From a bacterium (lineage in GTDB: Bacteria; Bdellovibrionota_G; JALEGL01): a DNA stretch of 64,000 bases. Under the pieces are notes generated by a model that saw only the letters and a program-made list of their open reading frames with translations, was not told the DNA's origin and ran no database searches. Position 1 is the first letter of the stretch, and each line of letters begins with the position of its first letter. The stretch lies in NCBI GenBank assembly GCA_022763185.1, contig JALEGL010000015.1, positions 124,001 to 188,000 of the forward strand, written 5' to 3'. Below are positions 37,935 through 47,600 of the stretch, one piece after another. The translations under genes and the position numbers were made by a program.

Positions 37935-39362
37935 TTATTTACCTTCTTCATCAGCAGGCATGACTTCTTTTTGTACATCCAAATTTTTCTCTACAGTCAC
38001 TGTATCTTTAACAACAAACTCAACACGTCTGTTTAAACGTCTGTCTTCAGCAGTTTTTTCAGGGAAGACTTTTGGATTTTCTTCACCATGACCAACGGCT
38101 TTTAGTTTAGAAGCCTCAATACCTTTTCCAGCAAGGTATGCTGCTACCGCTTCAGCACGTTTTTGACTTAAAGATTTGTTCAAGGCTGCTCCACCAGTGG
38201 TGTCAGTGTGTCCATGAACAGTAATGGTAGAAATCTGATCCATAAATGGTGTTAGTTTCTCAGCAGCACTGTCTAAGATTGCATGACTTTCTGGTTTAAT
38301 TTGAGCACTACCACTGGCAAAGTTGATCTCACGAACAACACTCAACTCTTTTTTAACCACTTCAAGCTTTTCTTTGATAACTTCTTTCATTACCTTTGGC
38401 TCTGGAGTTGGCTCAGGTGTTGGCTCTGGAGCAGGAGCTGGCTCTGGGGCTGCAACTGGAGCTGCGCCACCTAAAGCAAGCTTAAGACCACCATAGTAAC
38501 TGAAGTCTTGACTTTCAGACTCGCCAATACCATCCCATGATGCACCACCAAATAGAACAGCTTTGCCTAATTTAGCTCTCAAACCACCACGAACAACAAT
38601 TGGATTTTGATCATCTTCATAATCAATGACATTGACAGATCCTAAACCTTCTAAGTTTAAACCTAAAACATCTAAAGAACCTTTGTCTTGTACCAAGTCT
38701 ATGCTAGCTGCAGCACCCCACTCAATACGGTTATCTCTATCAATGTTTTGAAAGTTTGCGTTACTGGCATGAGTGTAACCAGCATTAGCGTATAAACCAA
38801 CACGGTCCGCAACTCTGGTATCAACCAAAAATCTACCACCAAAAGCATAACTGTCATCTGACACAAAGTACTCTATGTCACCTGTTGGTAAAGTAGCATA
38901 AGGCATAACAGCAAAAGCCACTTTTGAATCATCACCGCTTAACCTTACTTTGGCATGAACTGTAACATCACCTACTGTCCAACTGTCTTGGTCAGAAGCT
39001 CCTGTTGCTGTTGCACCAACTGAAGTTAGATTAACATGGTGAACAGGTACATCAACACCTAGTAAAATTCTTGGGTTTATTAAGATACCAAAGCCAGCAT
39101 TGATGGTTTGAATATCATCAATCAATTGATCTACTTGGGTACCGCCTGATGAAATGGCCAGTGGATCATTTTGATAATCATAAGCAACACGAAAAATAAA
39201 ACGTGAACCATGCTCGGCAAGCTCACTGTTTGGATTAAGTGCACCGTGAACACTCACTGTTTCCAGTGTGTTAGAAAAATTAAATAAATGCGTATCTACT
39301 TGGTCAGCAAAGCTCGCGCCGGCTAACAAGAAGGACGCAATTAATAGTTTCAATTTTGACAT
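37935..39362 (-). CDS. OmpA-family outer-membrane protein
   Basis: A 475-residue protein with a signal peptide (cleavage near ASFA, residue ~19), a ~270-residue beta-barrel-like region, a Pro/Glu/Ala linker (APEPAPAPEPTPEPTPEPK, around 310) and a C-terminal OmpA peptidoglycan-binding domain. That domain has FASGSAQIKPES, VHGHTDTTGG and the RRLNRRVEF end block with the diaminopimelate-binding Asp/Arg. It should anchor the outer membrane to the cell wall. The barrel region resembles the one at the C-terminus of the giant protein at 43 kb (DPLA/NPLE block, then a 'LLGVDVPVHHV'-like strand), so the two are probably paralogues. Confidence 0.9.
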   Translation of the reverse strand: MSKLKLLIASFLLAGASFADQVDTHLFNFSNTLETVSVHGALNPNSELAEHGSRFIFRVAYDYQNDPLAISSGGTQVDQLIDDIQTINAGFGILINPRILLGVDVPVHHVNLTSVGATATGASDQDSWTVGDVTVHAKVRLSGDDSKVAFAVMPYATLPTGDIEYFVSDDSYAFGGRFLVDTRVADRVGLYANAGYTHASNANFQNIDRDNRIEWGAAASIDLVQDKGSLDVLGLNLEGLGSVNVIDYEDDQNPIVVRGGLRAKLGKAVLFGGASWDGIGESESQDFSYYGGLKLALGGAAPVAAPEPAPAPEPTPEPTPEPKVMKEVIKEKLEVVKKELSVVREINFASGSAQIKPESHAILDSAAEKLTPFMDQISTITVHGHTDTTGGAALNKSLSQKRAEAVAAYLAGKGIEASKLKAVGHGEENPKVFPEKTAEDRRLNRRVEFVVKDTVTVEKNLDVQKEVMPADEEGK

Positions 39363-39607
39363 TGTTTGTATACTCCTTCTTTTTATTAAACATTTAGCTT
39401 GATTTATTTAAGTCGTACTGCACAACAAAAACAAGCCTTGCATAACGTCTTGAAAGTCTCTTAAAAAAACCTAGTAAAAGCAAGCTTTTTTACTATTTTT
39501 TAGTTTTTGTTATTGAAATCATAGCTTTTTTTAATGCATTTGTTGTTTTTCATAAAATACAAATATGATTCTTGACCTCTTTAAAAAAAAAATGCAGTTT
39601 CTATCGT

Positions 39608-40333
39608 ATGAATCAATCATTACTATTAGGCAGTGGTGGCACCAACAAAATTCCAGAGCGAGTGAATGCCTGGAAAGAGGCTGTTAAGCAACACAGTCAA
39701 AAAGCTAAACAAGTTGTTTTTATTCCTTATGCCCTGGCTGATCATGATCTTTATGAACAAAAAATGCAGCAGTACCATGATGATCTTGATTGTGAACTTG
39801 TAGGGATTCATCAATTTGACTCACCAAGCAAAGCCATTGAGAAAGCCGAAGCCATTTATATCGGTGGCGGAAACACTTTTAGACTGCTGTACCGTTTGCA
39901 GGAATATAAATTGATTGAAGTCATACGTGAAAAAGTATTGTCCGGCATGCCATACATAGGCATCAGTGCTGGAACTAACGTAGCCTGTCCCACCATTGCC
40001 AACACCAATGATATGCCTATCATGTGTCCCCCCAATGGTTTTGGAGCATTAAGCTTAATTCCATTTCAAATCAATGCCCATTATACTGAAGGCAAACTGT
40101 ATTACGGCCCAGACCAAGACAACTTGCAAGCTTACGGCGGTGAAAGCCGTGATGACCGCTTGCGTGAATACCATGAAGAAAATGACACACCCGTCTTAGC
40201 CATGGCTGAAGGCGCTTATTTAAAAGTTGAAAATGGGCGCTATACTTTAGGCCCTGTGGGTTATGCCAAGTTATTAAAGCCAAAAAAAGATCCTGTTGTT
40301 TTTAAACAAAACTCTCTTGTCACCATACGTTAG
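39608..40333 (+). CDS. pepE: Peptidase E (alpha-aspartyl dipeptidase)
   Basis: A 241-residue S51-family peptidase that cleaves Asp-X dipeptides. The nucleophile elbow GISAGTNVACPTIANTNDMP holds the catalytic Ser and the Asp, and QINAHYTEG holds the His. The N-terminal LLLGSGGT and IYIGGGNTFRL blocks are typical of PepE. The ATG at 39608 is preferred; an upstream in-frame start at 39572 would add 12 atypical residues. It is divergent from the ompA-like gene and forms a single-gene unit. Confidence 0.93.
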   Translation: MNQSLLLGSGGTNKIPERVNAWKEAVKQHSQKAKQVVFIPYALADHDLYEQKMQQYHDDLDCELVGIHQFDSPSKAIEKAEAIYIGGGNTFRLLYRLQEYKLIEVIREKVLSGMPYIGISAGTNVACPTIANTNDMPIMCPPNGFGALSLIPFQINAHYTEGKLYYGPDQDNLQAYGGESRDDRLREYHEENDTPVLAMAEGAYLKVENGRYTLGPVGYAKLLKPKKDPVVFKQNSLVTIR

Positions 40334-40383
40334 GGTGACTCTAGGCTTTAAACTGATATCAAACGCTATCTAATTGTTTTACT

Positions 40384-41253
40384 CTATTGCGTAATATTTA
40401 AATCACCACTGGCGCTGCGCATGTATATGGTCCATGCAGCGGTAGTCTTTTGTGCAATATTGGTTTTAACCCGGCCACTGGCGGCTTTATGATCTATATT
40501 TATTTCTGATACATTTTTTGGAAAATGAACATGAGCATCGCCGCTACCAGATTTTATGGATACTTCACCCTTGTTTTGCATTCTTTGATTAAAGGATAAA
40601 TCAACACTACCGCTACCGGTAATAATATCAACGCTGCTTTTTAAGCCAGTGGCCTGTATGCTCCCACTGCCACTGCGGACAGTAAGCATTTCCGGCACTG
40701 CATGCTCAGCGTAATCAAGCTTTATTTCACCGCTGCCGGTCATAAGCTTTGCTTGTCCTGATATACCTTTAACCTCAATATCACCGCTACCTGATTGAAC
40801 ATCCAGTTCATCAATCCAAGACGACGTATAGTTTAAATCCCCACTGCCCACATTGATCTTGGCTTCTCCGTGTACGCCATCAGCCCTTATGTTGCCGGAA
40901 CCAACGTTTAGTTTTAAATCCAACTTTTTTGGGACTTGGATATTGAATTTAACTTTACAGCCGTCTCGCCAGCGTTTTTTAATTTTTTTAACTTCAATCA
41001 CCAGACGCTCAGATTTTTTTTCCATGGTCAGTTGACAATGCTCAGAAAATTTAAGTTTTTCATAGTCAACCGCCAGTTCACTAACTTTACCTGCTGTAAT
41101 AACTAAGTCACCCGATAGATTGTTGACGTGCAACTCTTTTAATCCCTCTGTGGAAAAGCTTTTACTTTGCGCATGAACTGCGTTGAGAATAAGCGAAACC
41201 AAAACAAACATGAATGTAATATCTTTTTTCATTAGGCTTAAAAGCTTAATCAT
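40384..41253 (-). CDS. Secreted DUF4097/DUF2807-like beta-helix protein
   Basis: A 289-residue protein with a signal peptide (ends VHAQ) and a repetitive beta-solenoid. Each turn carries a GSG motif, for example NVGSGNIRADGV, NVGSGDLNYTS, QSGSGDIEVKG, MTGSGEIKLD, RSGSGSIQATG, ITGSGSVDLSF, KSGSGDAHVHF and SASGDLNITQ. This is the pattern of putative 'adhesin head' and DUF4097 proteins. The exact role is unknown; an extracytoplasmic location is very likely. Starts at 41253 (ATG), 41232 (ATG) or 41271 (TTG) are all possible, none with a clear ribosome binding site. Confidence 0.75.
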   Translation of the reverse strand: MIKLLSLMKKDITFMFVLVSLILNAVHAQSKSFSTEGLKELHVNNLSGDLVITAGKVSELAVDYEKLKFSEHCQLTMEKKSERLVIEVKKIKKRWRDGCKVKFNIQVPKKLDLKLNVGSGNIRADGVHGEAKINVGSGDLNYTSSWIDELDVQSGSGDIEVKGISGQAKLMTGSGEIKLDYAEHAVPEMLTVRSGSGSIQATGLKSSVDIITGSGSVDLSFNQRMQNKGEVSIKSGSGDAHVHFPKNVSEINIDHKAASGRVKTNIAQKTTAAWTIYMRSASGDLNITQ

Positions 41254-41373
41254 TCTTTTTGCTTTTGACAAATTTTATAAAATCCAAGTGCTCTAGATTA
41301 TCTGAGTAGTTGACATAAATTAAAGCTATTTTGTTTTGATCAAACTATGTTCAAAGTAGATCTCACCCTCACT

Positions 41374-42123
41374 TTAATCTTTCACTATTGGTTTTCTCTT
41401 CAACAGTTTTTTGCTTGCGCGCAAAACAACCCCCAAAGGACCTGAGGCAATATAGGTTAGGACTAGAACATACAAAGTAAGTATGGGTTTAAGCCATAAA
41501 GCCATGGCAATAAAAACAAAGGGGATTAAGACAAACAATGGCTGCCTGCGGTTTAAACTCAAAGACTTACTGGATAAATAAGGAATTTGACTGACCATCA
41601 AAAATGGTACGGTAAACATACACATAATCATAAAGCCTTGACCTTGCATGAACCAAATATCTTGCGTGGGCTTAAACACCAGAGCACTGAGCACAAAAAA
41701 CATACCGCCCATGGGTATGGGGATACCCTGAAAATAACTTTTTTCTGTACTTTTATTTTGCACATTAAAGCGTGCTAAACGAATGGCACCACAAGCCAGA
41801 TGAAAAAAGCAGGCCACAACAGCCAATTCTTCTGCAAAGTAATGGCCCCAAGCAAAAACCATGGCCATAGGAGCTACGCCAAAAGAAACGACATCACACA
41901 AAGAATCATACTCTTCACCAAAGCGCGATCCGGTGTTGGTTTTACGGGCCACTTGTCCATCGAGCATATCCAAAACACCGGCCACCATGATGAACAAACC
42001 ACTTTTTAATAGGCTGTGCTGATAGCCTAAACTGTAATGCCAACTGTTTAGAATGGATAAAAATCCAAAAAACAAATTGCCTGTGGTGAACAAATTGGGA
42101 AGAATGTAAATGCCTTTTCTCAT
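41374..42123 (-). CDS. pssA: CDP-diacylglycerol-serine O-phosphatidyltransferase
   Basis: PssA makes phosphatidylserine from CDP-diacylglycerol and serine. The CDP-alcohol phosphotransferase signature is complete: DMLDGQVARKTNTGSRFG followed by EEYDSLCD (D-G-x2-A-R-x8-G-x3-D-x3-D). It has about eight hydrophobic helices and starts MRKGIYILPNLFTTGNL, typical of the PssA branch. The ATG at 42123 is preferred over a TTG at 42138. psd lies upstream on the same strand with a terminator hairpin between, so the two steps to phosphatidylethanolamine are neighbours but may be separately transcribed. Confidence 0.92.
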   Translation of the reverse strand: MRKGIYILPNLFTTGNLFFGFLSILNSWHYSLGYQHSLLKSGLFIMVAGVLDMLDGQVARKTNTGSRFGEEYDSLCDVVSFGVAPMAMVFAWGHYFAEELAVVACFFHLACGAIRLARFNVQNKSTEKSYFQGIPIPMGGMFFVLSALVFKPTQDIWFMQGQGFMIMCMFTVPFLMVSQIPYLSSKSLSLNRRQPLFVLIPFVFIAMALWLKPILTLYVLVLTYIASGPLGVVLRASKKLLKRKPIVKD

Positions 42124-42197
42124 AATCAGCTTTATCAAACACCAAGTACTCTTTTTTGACCAGCGTTTTTATTGAATCTTCTGGGTCAAATAAAACA

Positions 42198-42234
42198 GGG
42201 ACAGCTACCTTTTTATTAAAAAGGTAGCTGTCCC
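42198..42234 (-). terminator. 17-bp perfect hairpin between psd and pssA
   Basis: GGGACAGCTACCTTTTT (42198-42214), loop ATT, and its exact complement (42218-42234). On the - strand it follows the psd stop by ~37 bases and is followed by T-rich sequence. It probably ends the psd transcript or acts as an attenuator before pssA. Confidence 0.75.
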
Positions 42235-42271
42235 CTTTATTAAACGCACAGCTTAGTTTTGATCTGCCTTT

Positions 42272-42937
42272 TTAATCAATTTTAGCCAAGATACTTTGCC
42301 CAGCTTTGACTTTATCACCGAGTTTGACTTTGATTTTGGCTTCATGCTTGATGTAGATATCCATGCGTGAACCAAAACGAATCATGCCAAAGCGTTCGCC
42401 TTGCTGCATACTTTGACCTTCTTTAACAGCACAAACAATTCTTCTGGCCACAAGGCCTGCAATTTGGGCAAAAACAATACGGCCAAATTGTTTTGTCTGC
42501 ATTTCAAAGGCCAAACGTTCATTATCTGTGGAACTTTTATCCAAATTAGCGGCAAAAAATTTGCCTGGCCTGTATTGCATTTTATGGATTGTGCCTTCAA
42601 TGGGACTGCGATTAACATGGACATTGAACACCGACATAAAAATAGAAATTTTTTGCATTTCTTCTCCAGCAAACAAGTCTTGCGCTGGTTCTATTTTAAT
42701 CACGGTACCATCGGCCGGACACAGCAATGTAGATTCTTTTTCATTGTCTTTTATTGCAGCAACTCGCGTTGGATCTCTAAAAAACCAGATAACCCACACG
42801 GTTAATGCAAACATAATATAGGTTAAGATACAGCTGATGTTGCTTACAATGGCCGTTAATAATACGCTAAGACCAATAAACGGAAAGCCTTCAACACAAA
42901 TACCTAAAAAGCGTTCAAGTTTTTGTACCTGTTTCAT
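42272..42937 (-). CDS. psd: Phosphatidylserine decarboxylase
   Basis: Psd converts phosphatidylserine to phosphatidylethanolamine. The 221-residue length fits the short (PSD-A/'archaeal-type') form. Two membrane helices lie at the N-terminus. The FMSVFNVHVNRSPIEG block is the conserved core. The self-cleavage site is the Gly-Ser of MIRFGSRMDIY near residue 189, where the serine becomes the pyruvoyl cofactor. The C-terminal GDKVKAGQSILAKI is standard. It makes a metabolic pair with pssA. Confidence 0.93.
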   Translation of the reverse strand: MKQVQKLERFLGICVEGFPFIGLSVLLTAIVSNISCILTYIMFALTVWVIWFFRDPTRVAAIKDNEKESTLLCPADGTVIKIEPAQDLFAGEEMQKISIFMSVFNVHVNRSPIEGTIHKMQYRPGKFFAANLDKSSTDNERLAFEMQTKQFGRIVFAQIAGLVARRIVCAVKEGQSMQQGERFGMIRFGSRMDIYIKHEAKIKVKLGDKVKAGQSILAKID

Positions 42938-42999
42938 GCTTAGTCTTATAACAAAATGTTACGCTAAGCGCACATTATTGCGCAATAAATCTTCTCATT

Positions 43000-43036
43000 A
43001 AAGTACCCAAAGGTACCGGCTACCTTTGGGTACTTT
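43000..43036 (-). terminator. 16-bp perfect hairpin at the end of the giant gene
   Basis: AAAGTACCCAAAGGTA (43000-43015), loop CCGGC, and its complement (43021-43036), touching the stop codon of the giant gene. Only three to four Ts follow on the - strand, so it may be more a palindrome-family member than a simple terminator. Its centre GGTACCGGCTACC resembles those at 23.1 and 55.6 kb. Confidence 0.65.
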
Positions 43037-44607
43037 TACTGTACAAAAAACTCAACTCTTCGGTTGAGGGCTCTGCCATCTGCTGTTGTGTTGCTGGCAA
43101 TAGGATCTGTTTCACCTTTGCCTTTGGCTGACACCGCTCTTGGGTCCATACCCAATTCAATCAAGTATTGTCTTACTGCATTGGCGCGCTCTGTTGAGAG
43201 TTCAAGGTTTTTCTCAGCATCGCCCAAGCTGTCTGTATGTGCTTCAACATACAGTTTATTGACTTTGGCTTTTTGAATTTTCTCATAGGCATCCAGCAAA
43301 ATCGCTTTGGCTTGGACATTAAGCTGGTATTGTCCAGATGCAAAATAAATTTTTCCATTCAAATCTAACTTTTCACCTTTGCCTTGGTCATAAACGATGC
43401 TGTAATTATTGTCTTGATTGGGTTTAATTTGAAAAATTTTACGCAAAGGTTTTTCACCATCACCCACCATCACCATGACCACACCTTCGTTTACGGTTTT
43501 ATTCAATTCACTGATTTCACCTTCAAACAATGGCTGGCTTTGACTGTCTGACATCACTTTAATCTGGGTATTGATTTTTTCACCGTATTTATCAACAATT
43601 TTCAAGTTAAGCATACCCGTTTGCCTTTGAATGGGTTTGGGTGTTGGTTTAGGCGTAGGGGTAGGTATTGGCTTGGGTTTTGGTTTTGGAGGTGTTGGTT
43701 TTTTAGGAATACTTTTGTTGGTGTAACTGATTCCGGTATACAATCTTACTTCTGGTGCACCATAACCATTGTTGCCTCCTCGTGATGTTCCCATGGTCCA
43801 CTTCCAGCGTTGATTTTTTGAAATTTTTTGTAGACCCAAATACATTTCACCCGGTGAATTGACTTCTTTGGGTTCATGAAGAGACATAGACCCAGACAAC
43901 TCAGCAAAGACTTGCCAGCCATCAGAATTTAAAAAGCGATAAACGTAACCCAATTTACCCATGACTTCACTGCCAATTTCTAAAGCTCCAATATTTTCTA
44001 TGTTGGGACGGTAGCGCCCGCCAAGGTTCATGGTAATATAGTGACGTTTCATGCCTCCCCAACGGTCTAAAACAAAATAACCCCCGCCAGTGATATCCTG
44101 ATTACCAAAAAAACGATTTTCTTCTCCAACCGGAAAGGTGACAAAAGGGACAAAACCAAAACCCCAAGTACCGCCAACAGCATTCCAGTTTTTTCCTTGC
44201 AGCTGCAGCAAGCCTTGCAAAGTAATATCTCCAACATTAAATTCTTTTGTACTGGTAAATTGAGAAAAGTTTTCTACATTGTTGTAAACATGAAAGGGTG
44301 CATGCACTTGAAAGCTAAAACGATCACTCACCCCAAAGCCCATCAATACATCCTGCGTGAAAATCCATTTAACAATATCATCAAGACGTTCGCCATCTCC
44401 ACTTGGACCAAATTCCAATGGATTTTTGGTCCAAGTAAAATAAGCCCCCACCGCATATTTACCCGGTTCAAGTGTGGTTGAGCTTAGAGCCTGATGACCA
44501 TCCGGATTAAGAATCTTGGGCGTAACATAATGAATGTTGATGGCCTGTGCCGGTTGACTCACAAGAAAGATACAAAGTCCAATCAGCAAAAATAAATTTT
44601 TTCTCAT
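43036..44607 (-). other. Internal OmpA-family module with its own start and signal peptide
   Basis: An ATG at 44607, in frame with the giant gene, begins MRKNLFLLIGLCIFLV and continues to SQPAQA, a complete signal peptide. The next ~520 residues form a full OmpA-family protein: barrel-like region, Pro/Lys-rich linker (~20 residues around 43650) and OmpA domain. It resembles the 475-residue OmpA-type protein at 37.9 kb. A weak AGAG lies 8 bases before the ATG. It may be translated separately, as well as or instead of as the tail of the giant protein. Confidence 0.6.
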
Positions 44608-47600
44608 CTTTGCTCTATCTACTTTTCTCAATAAAGCCATCAATACTGCTAGCAACATCAACAAGACAATACTTGGGTTAGAAGCCCCCGAGTTACAGAG
44701 CCCCCAATCCAAGAAACCCACTGTTCCTGAACCTCTTGGTGTAGCGTCATTGGGGTCACTGGGGTCCAAACCAAGATCAATTTCTTCACAGTCGGTCAAA
44801 CCATCACCATCAGTATCACGCACTGTTGGGCAATCATCTGTTGGGTCCAATGGATTGCTGTTAAAAATATTAACCTCATCGCCATCGTTGATGCCGCCGT
44901 TATCGGTATCAGCATCATTTCTATCGGTGCCGTAGGTACCATCCTCTTCACAATCCGTTAAACCATCGTTATCTGAATCTGGGTCCGCCAAAGGATTGCT
45001 GCCGTAAGTATTGACCTCTACACCATCCAAACAACCGTCCATATCAGTATCATTGCTGGTTGGATCGGTGTTGAAGGTATTGAGCTCAGCTCCATCCAAC
45101 AAACCATCGCCGTCGGTGTCTGGGTTATTGGGGTCACTGCCGGCATTGTATTCTTGACAATCGTTGGCGCCATCACTGTCGGTATCCGCTACATTGGGAT
45201 TGGTAAACAGGGTAGTGGCTTCCAAACAATCGTTGCAGCCATCGCCATCACTGTCGGTCACCAAAGGATTGGTCACTGGGCTCATGATGGTGCCCATACC
45301 TGGGAACCAGGCACTGTTTTCTGGATCATCGTATGGACACATGGCCGTGGTTCCAAAAATTTCACAGCCATCGGTACAACCATCGCCATCGCTGTCTGGA
45401 TCATTGGGATCGGTTCCAGCTGTGGCTTCATCACCGTTGGTCACACCATCATTATCTGCATCTTCATCCAAAAACGGATCATCGTTTGGATTTCTTGGAT
45501 CACTGGGCTCATTAGCTTCATCGCAGTCGTTGGTTCCACCATCATCGGTGTCGGCATCGGTTGGATCAGAAATAGGGCTCATCACCGTACCCGGCGCACT
45601 AGGATGACCAATAAACGGACAGCTGGCTTCTGCTGGTGGGTTGGTCCCAAAAACCTCGCAGCTGTCGGTACAGCCATCCATATCCGTGTCTGCCAAGGTT
45701 GGGTCAGACATCAATGTGGCTTCATCCATGTCAAGCAAGCCATCATCATCGGCATCGGTATCTTGGAAGTTAGGAATACCATCCATATCGGTGTCAACAG
45801 GTATGGTGTTGCTCATAGCATCGCCTGCTTCATTGCTATCAAGAATGGTATCATTGTCTGAGTCTGTGTCTCTAAAGTCTGGAATGCCGTCCGGCACCGT
45901 CTCAGAGTCAAACAAGTTGGCGTAGAGCGTAACCAACGTACCGGCATTGTACATGGGATAGGTTTCTGTGGCATCACTCTCATGCAGATCCAAAATGTTG
46001 TCGTTATCCGAATCCAGATCAAAGTAATCTGGCGTAGCGTCTGGCACGGTTTCACTATCCGCTAGATCACTGATGATCATGCCGCTTGGATAAGCAGCTT
46101 GATATTCTGCTAGACTGATGCTGCCATTGGCATTACCATCAATGTCAGATACATGCCCCTCAATGATATCACCAATGCCATCGCCATCAGCGTCAATATC
46201 AACATAGTTGAAGAAGGTATCATTGTCTTGATCACCCAGAGGCAACTCATTGTTTTGCAAGAGGCCATCCATGTTGGTATCGCTTGCTGCAACACAGGCC
46301 ATAACTTCAGTTGTGGTCAAATTAGCATCTTCATTGGCATCACAGACAAAACGTGCGCCTTCAATCAAGTCTGGAATCCCGTCGCCATCTGAATCAATGT
46401 CCAAGTGGTTGGGCGTGCCGTCGTTGTCTGTATCTGACAAGTCGCTGTCTTCTAAGACACCATCGCCATCGCCTAGCAATGCATAGAGCGCAGCTTGTTC
46501 AGGACTTTCAATTTGACCGTTATCATTGGCATCCACCGTGGCCAATTGCGCCGGCGTCAACTGACCAAAGAAGTTGTCTTCTAGGTCACTGATGCCATCG
46601 TTGTCAGAATCCGTATCTTGATAATCTGGAGTTCCATCACCGTCAGCATCCGGCAAGACACCGCCTGGTAATTCAGATTCACTGATGGCGCCGTCATCAT
46701 TTGTATCAAAACAGTTCATATCATCTCTGATTTCCATGTCACTGAGTTGCCCGTCCATGTTGGTGTCACATACACCCAAGCCAATTTCAATCATGTCCAA
46801 GATGCCATCGTTATCCGAGTCATTGTCCAGACTGTCTTCTTGGCCATCGCCATCGGTATCAACGCCGTTGCCGCCATCTTCACCGTCAATGAAACCGTCA
46901 CCGTCAGAGTCTGGGTCCATGCTATCATCCATACCGTCACCATCCGTGTCTGTACCAGAGCCACCAATGGTGAGTTCTTCACTGTCACTCAGACCATCGT
47001 TGTCATCATCGGCATCAATGTAATCTGGCGTACCATCACTGTCGGCGTCGCCGGTGCTATCCAAACTGTCACTGACGCCGTTGTCATCTGAGTCGGTGTC
47101 CAAATAATTGGGGACACCATCACTGTCAGCATCGGCCGTACCTTCATCTCCAGTGAGTTGGCCATCGCCATCGTGATCAGTATCCAAGGCCACGCTGTTG
47201 GAATCAGCACTGCTGTAGACTGTTTCGTTGGGATCAAGGCCGGCGTAGGTTGAATAATCCAAGCCTGCAATCAAATTGCTGATGCTGGCCACGCCAGGCA
47301 TCACAGGATCGCTGCAGCCATTGACAATACCATCATTATCTGGGTGGACGCCAATGGGGAAGTCCAAACCAGAATTGTCTGCTGCGCTTTCACAGCTGAC
47401 CGCCGTGGGGATGCTTATGGCATAATAAGCATCAGGCGCAATTTCATTCATGCCCATGGTGTTGCGGACCACAAACTCTAGGTTTTGCCGTGAATCAGCG
47501 CCAAAAGGTGAGCTTTCTATGATTTCGCTGGCTGTGATGGCTGCTGAGATATTCACACAGTCAGGATCAGAACTGACATCATGGCCACAGCTGTCGGTAT

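Noticed and set aside
39465-39505. AT-rich hairpin in the pepE/ompA-like intergenic region
   Set aside because: An AGTAAAA/TTTTACT stem with a T run is present, but it is upstream of both divergent genes, so there is no transcript for it to terminate. It may be chance in AT-rich DNA.
45154-45861. Long open frame on the + strand (235 codons), with others nearby (45164-45607, 46747-47091)
   Set aside because: They lie antisense to the TSP3 repeat region of the giant gene. The repetitive GAT/GAC-rich coding strand leaves few stops on the other strand, and the translations are low-complexity without domains.
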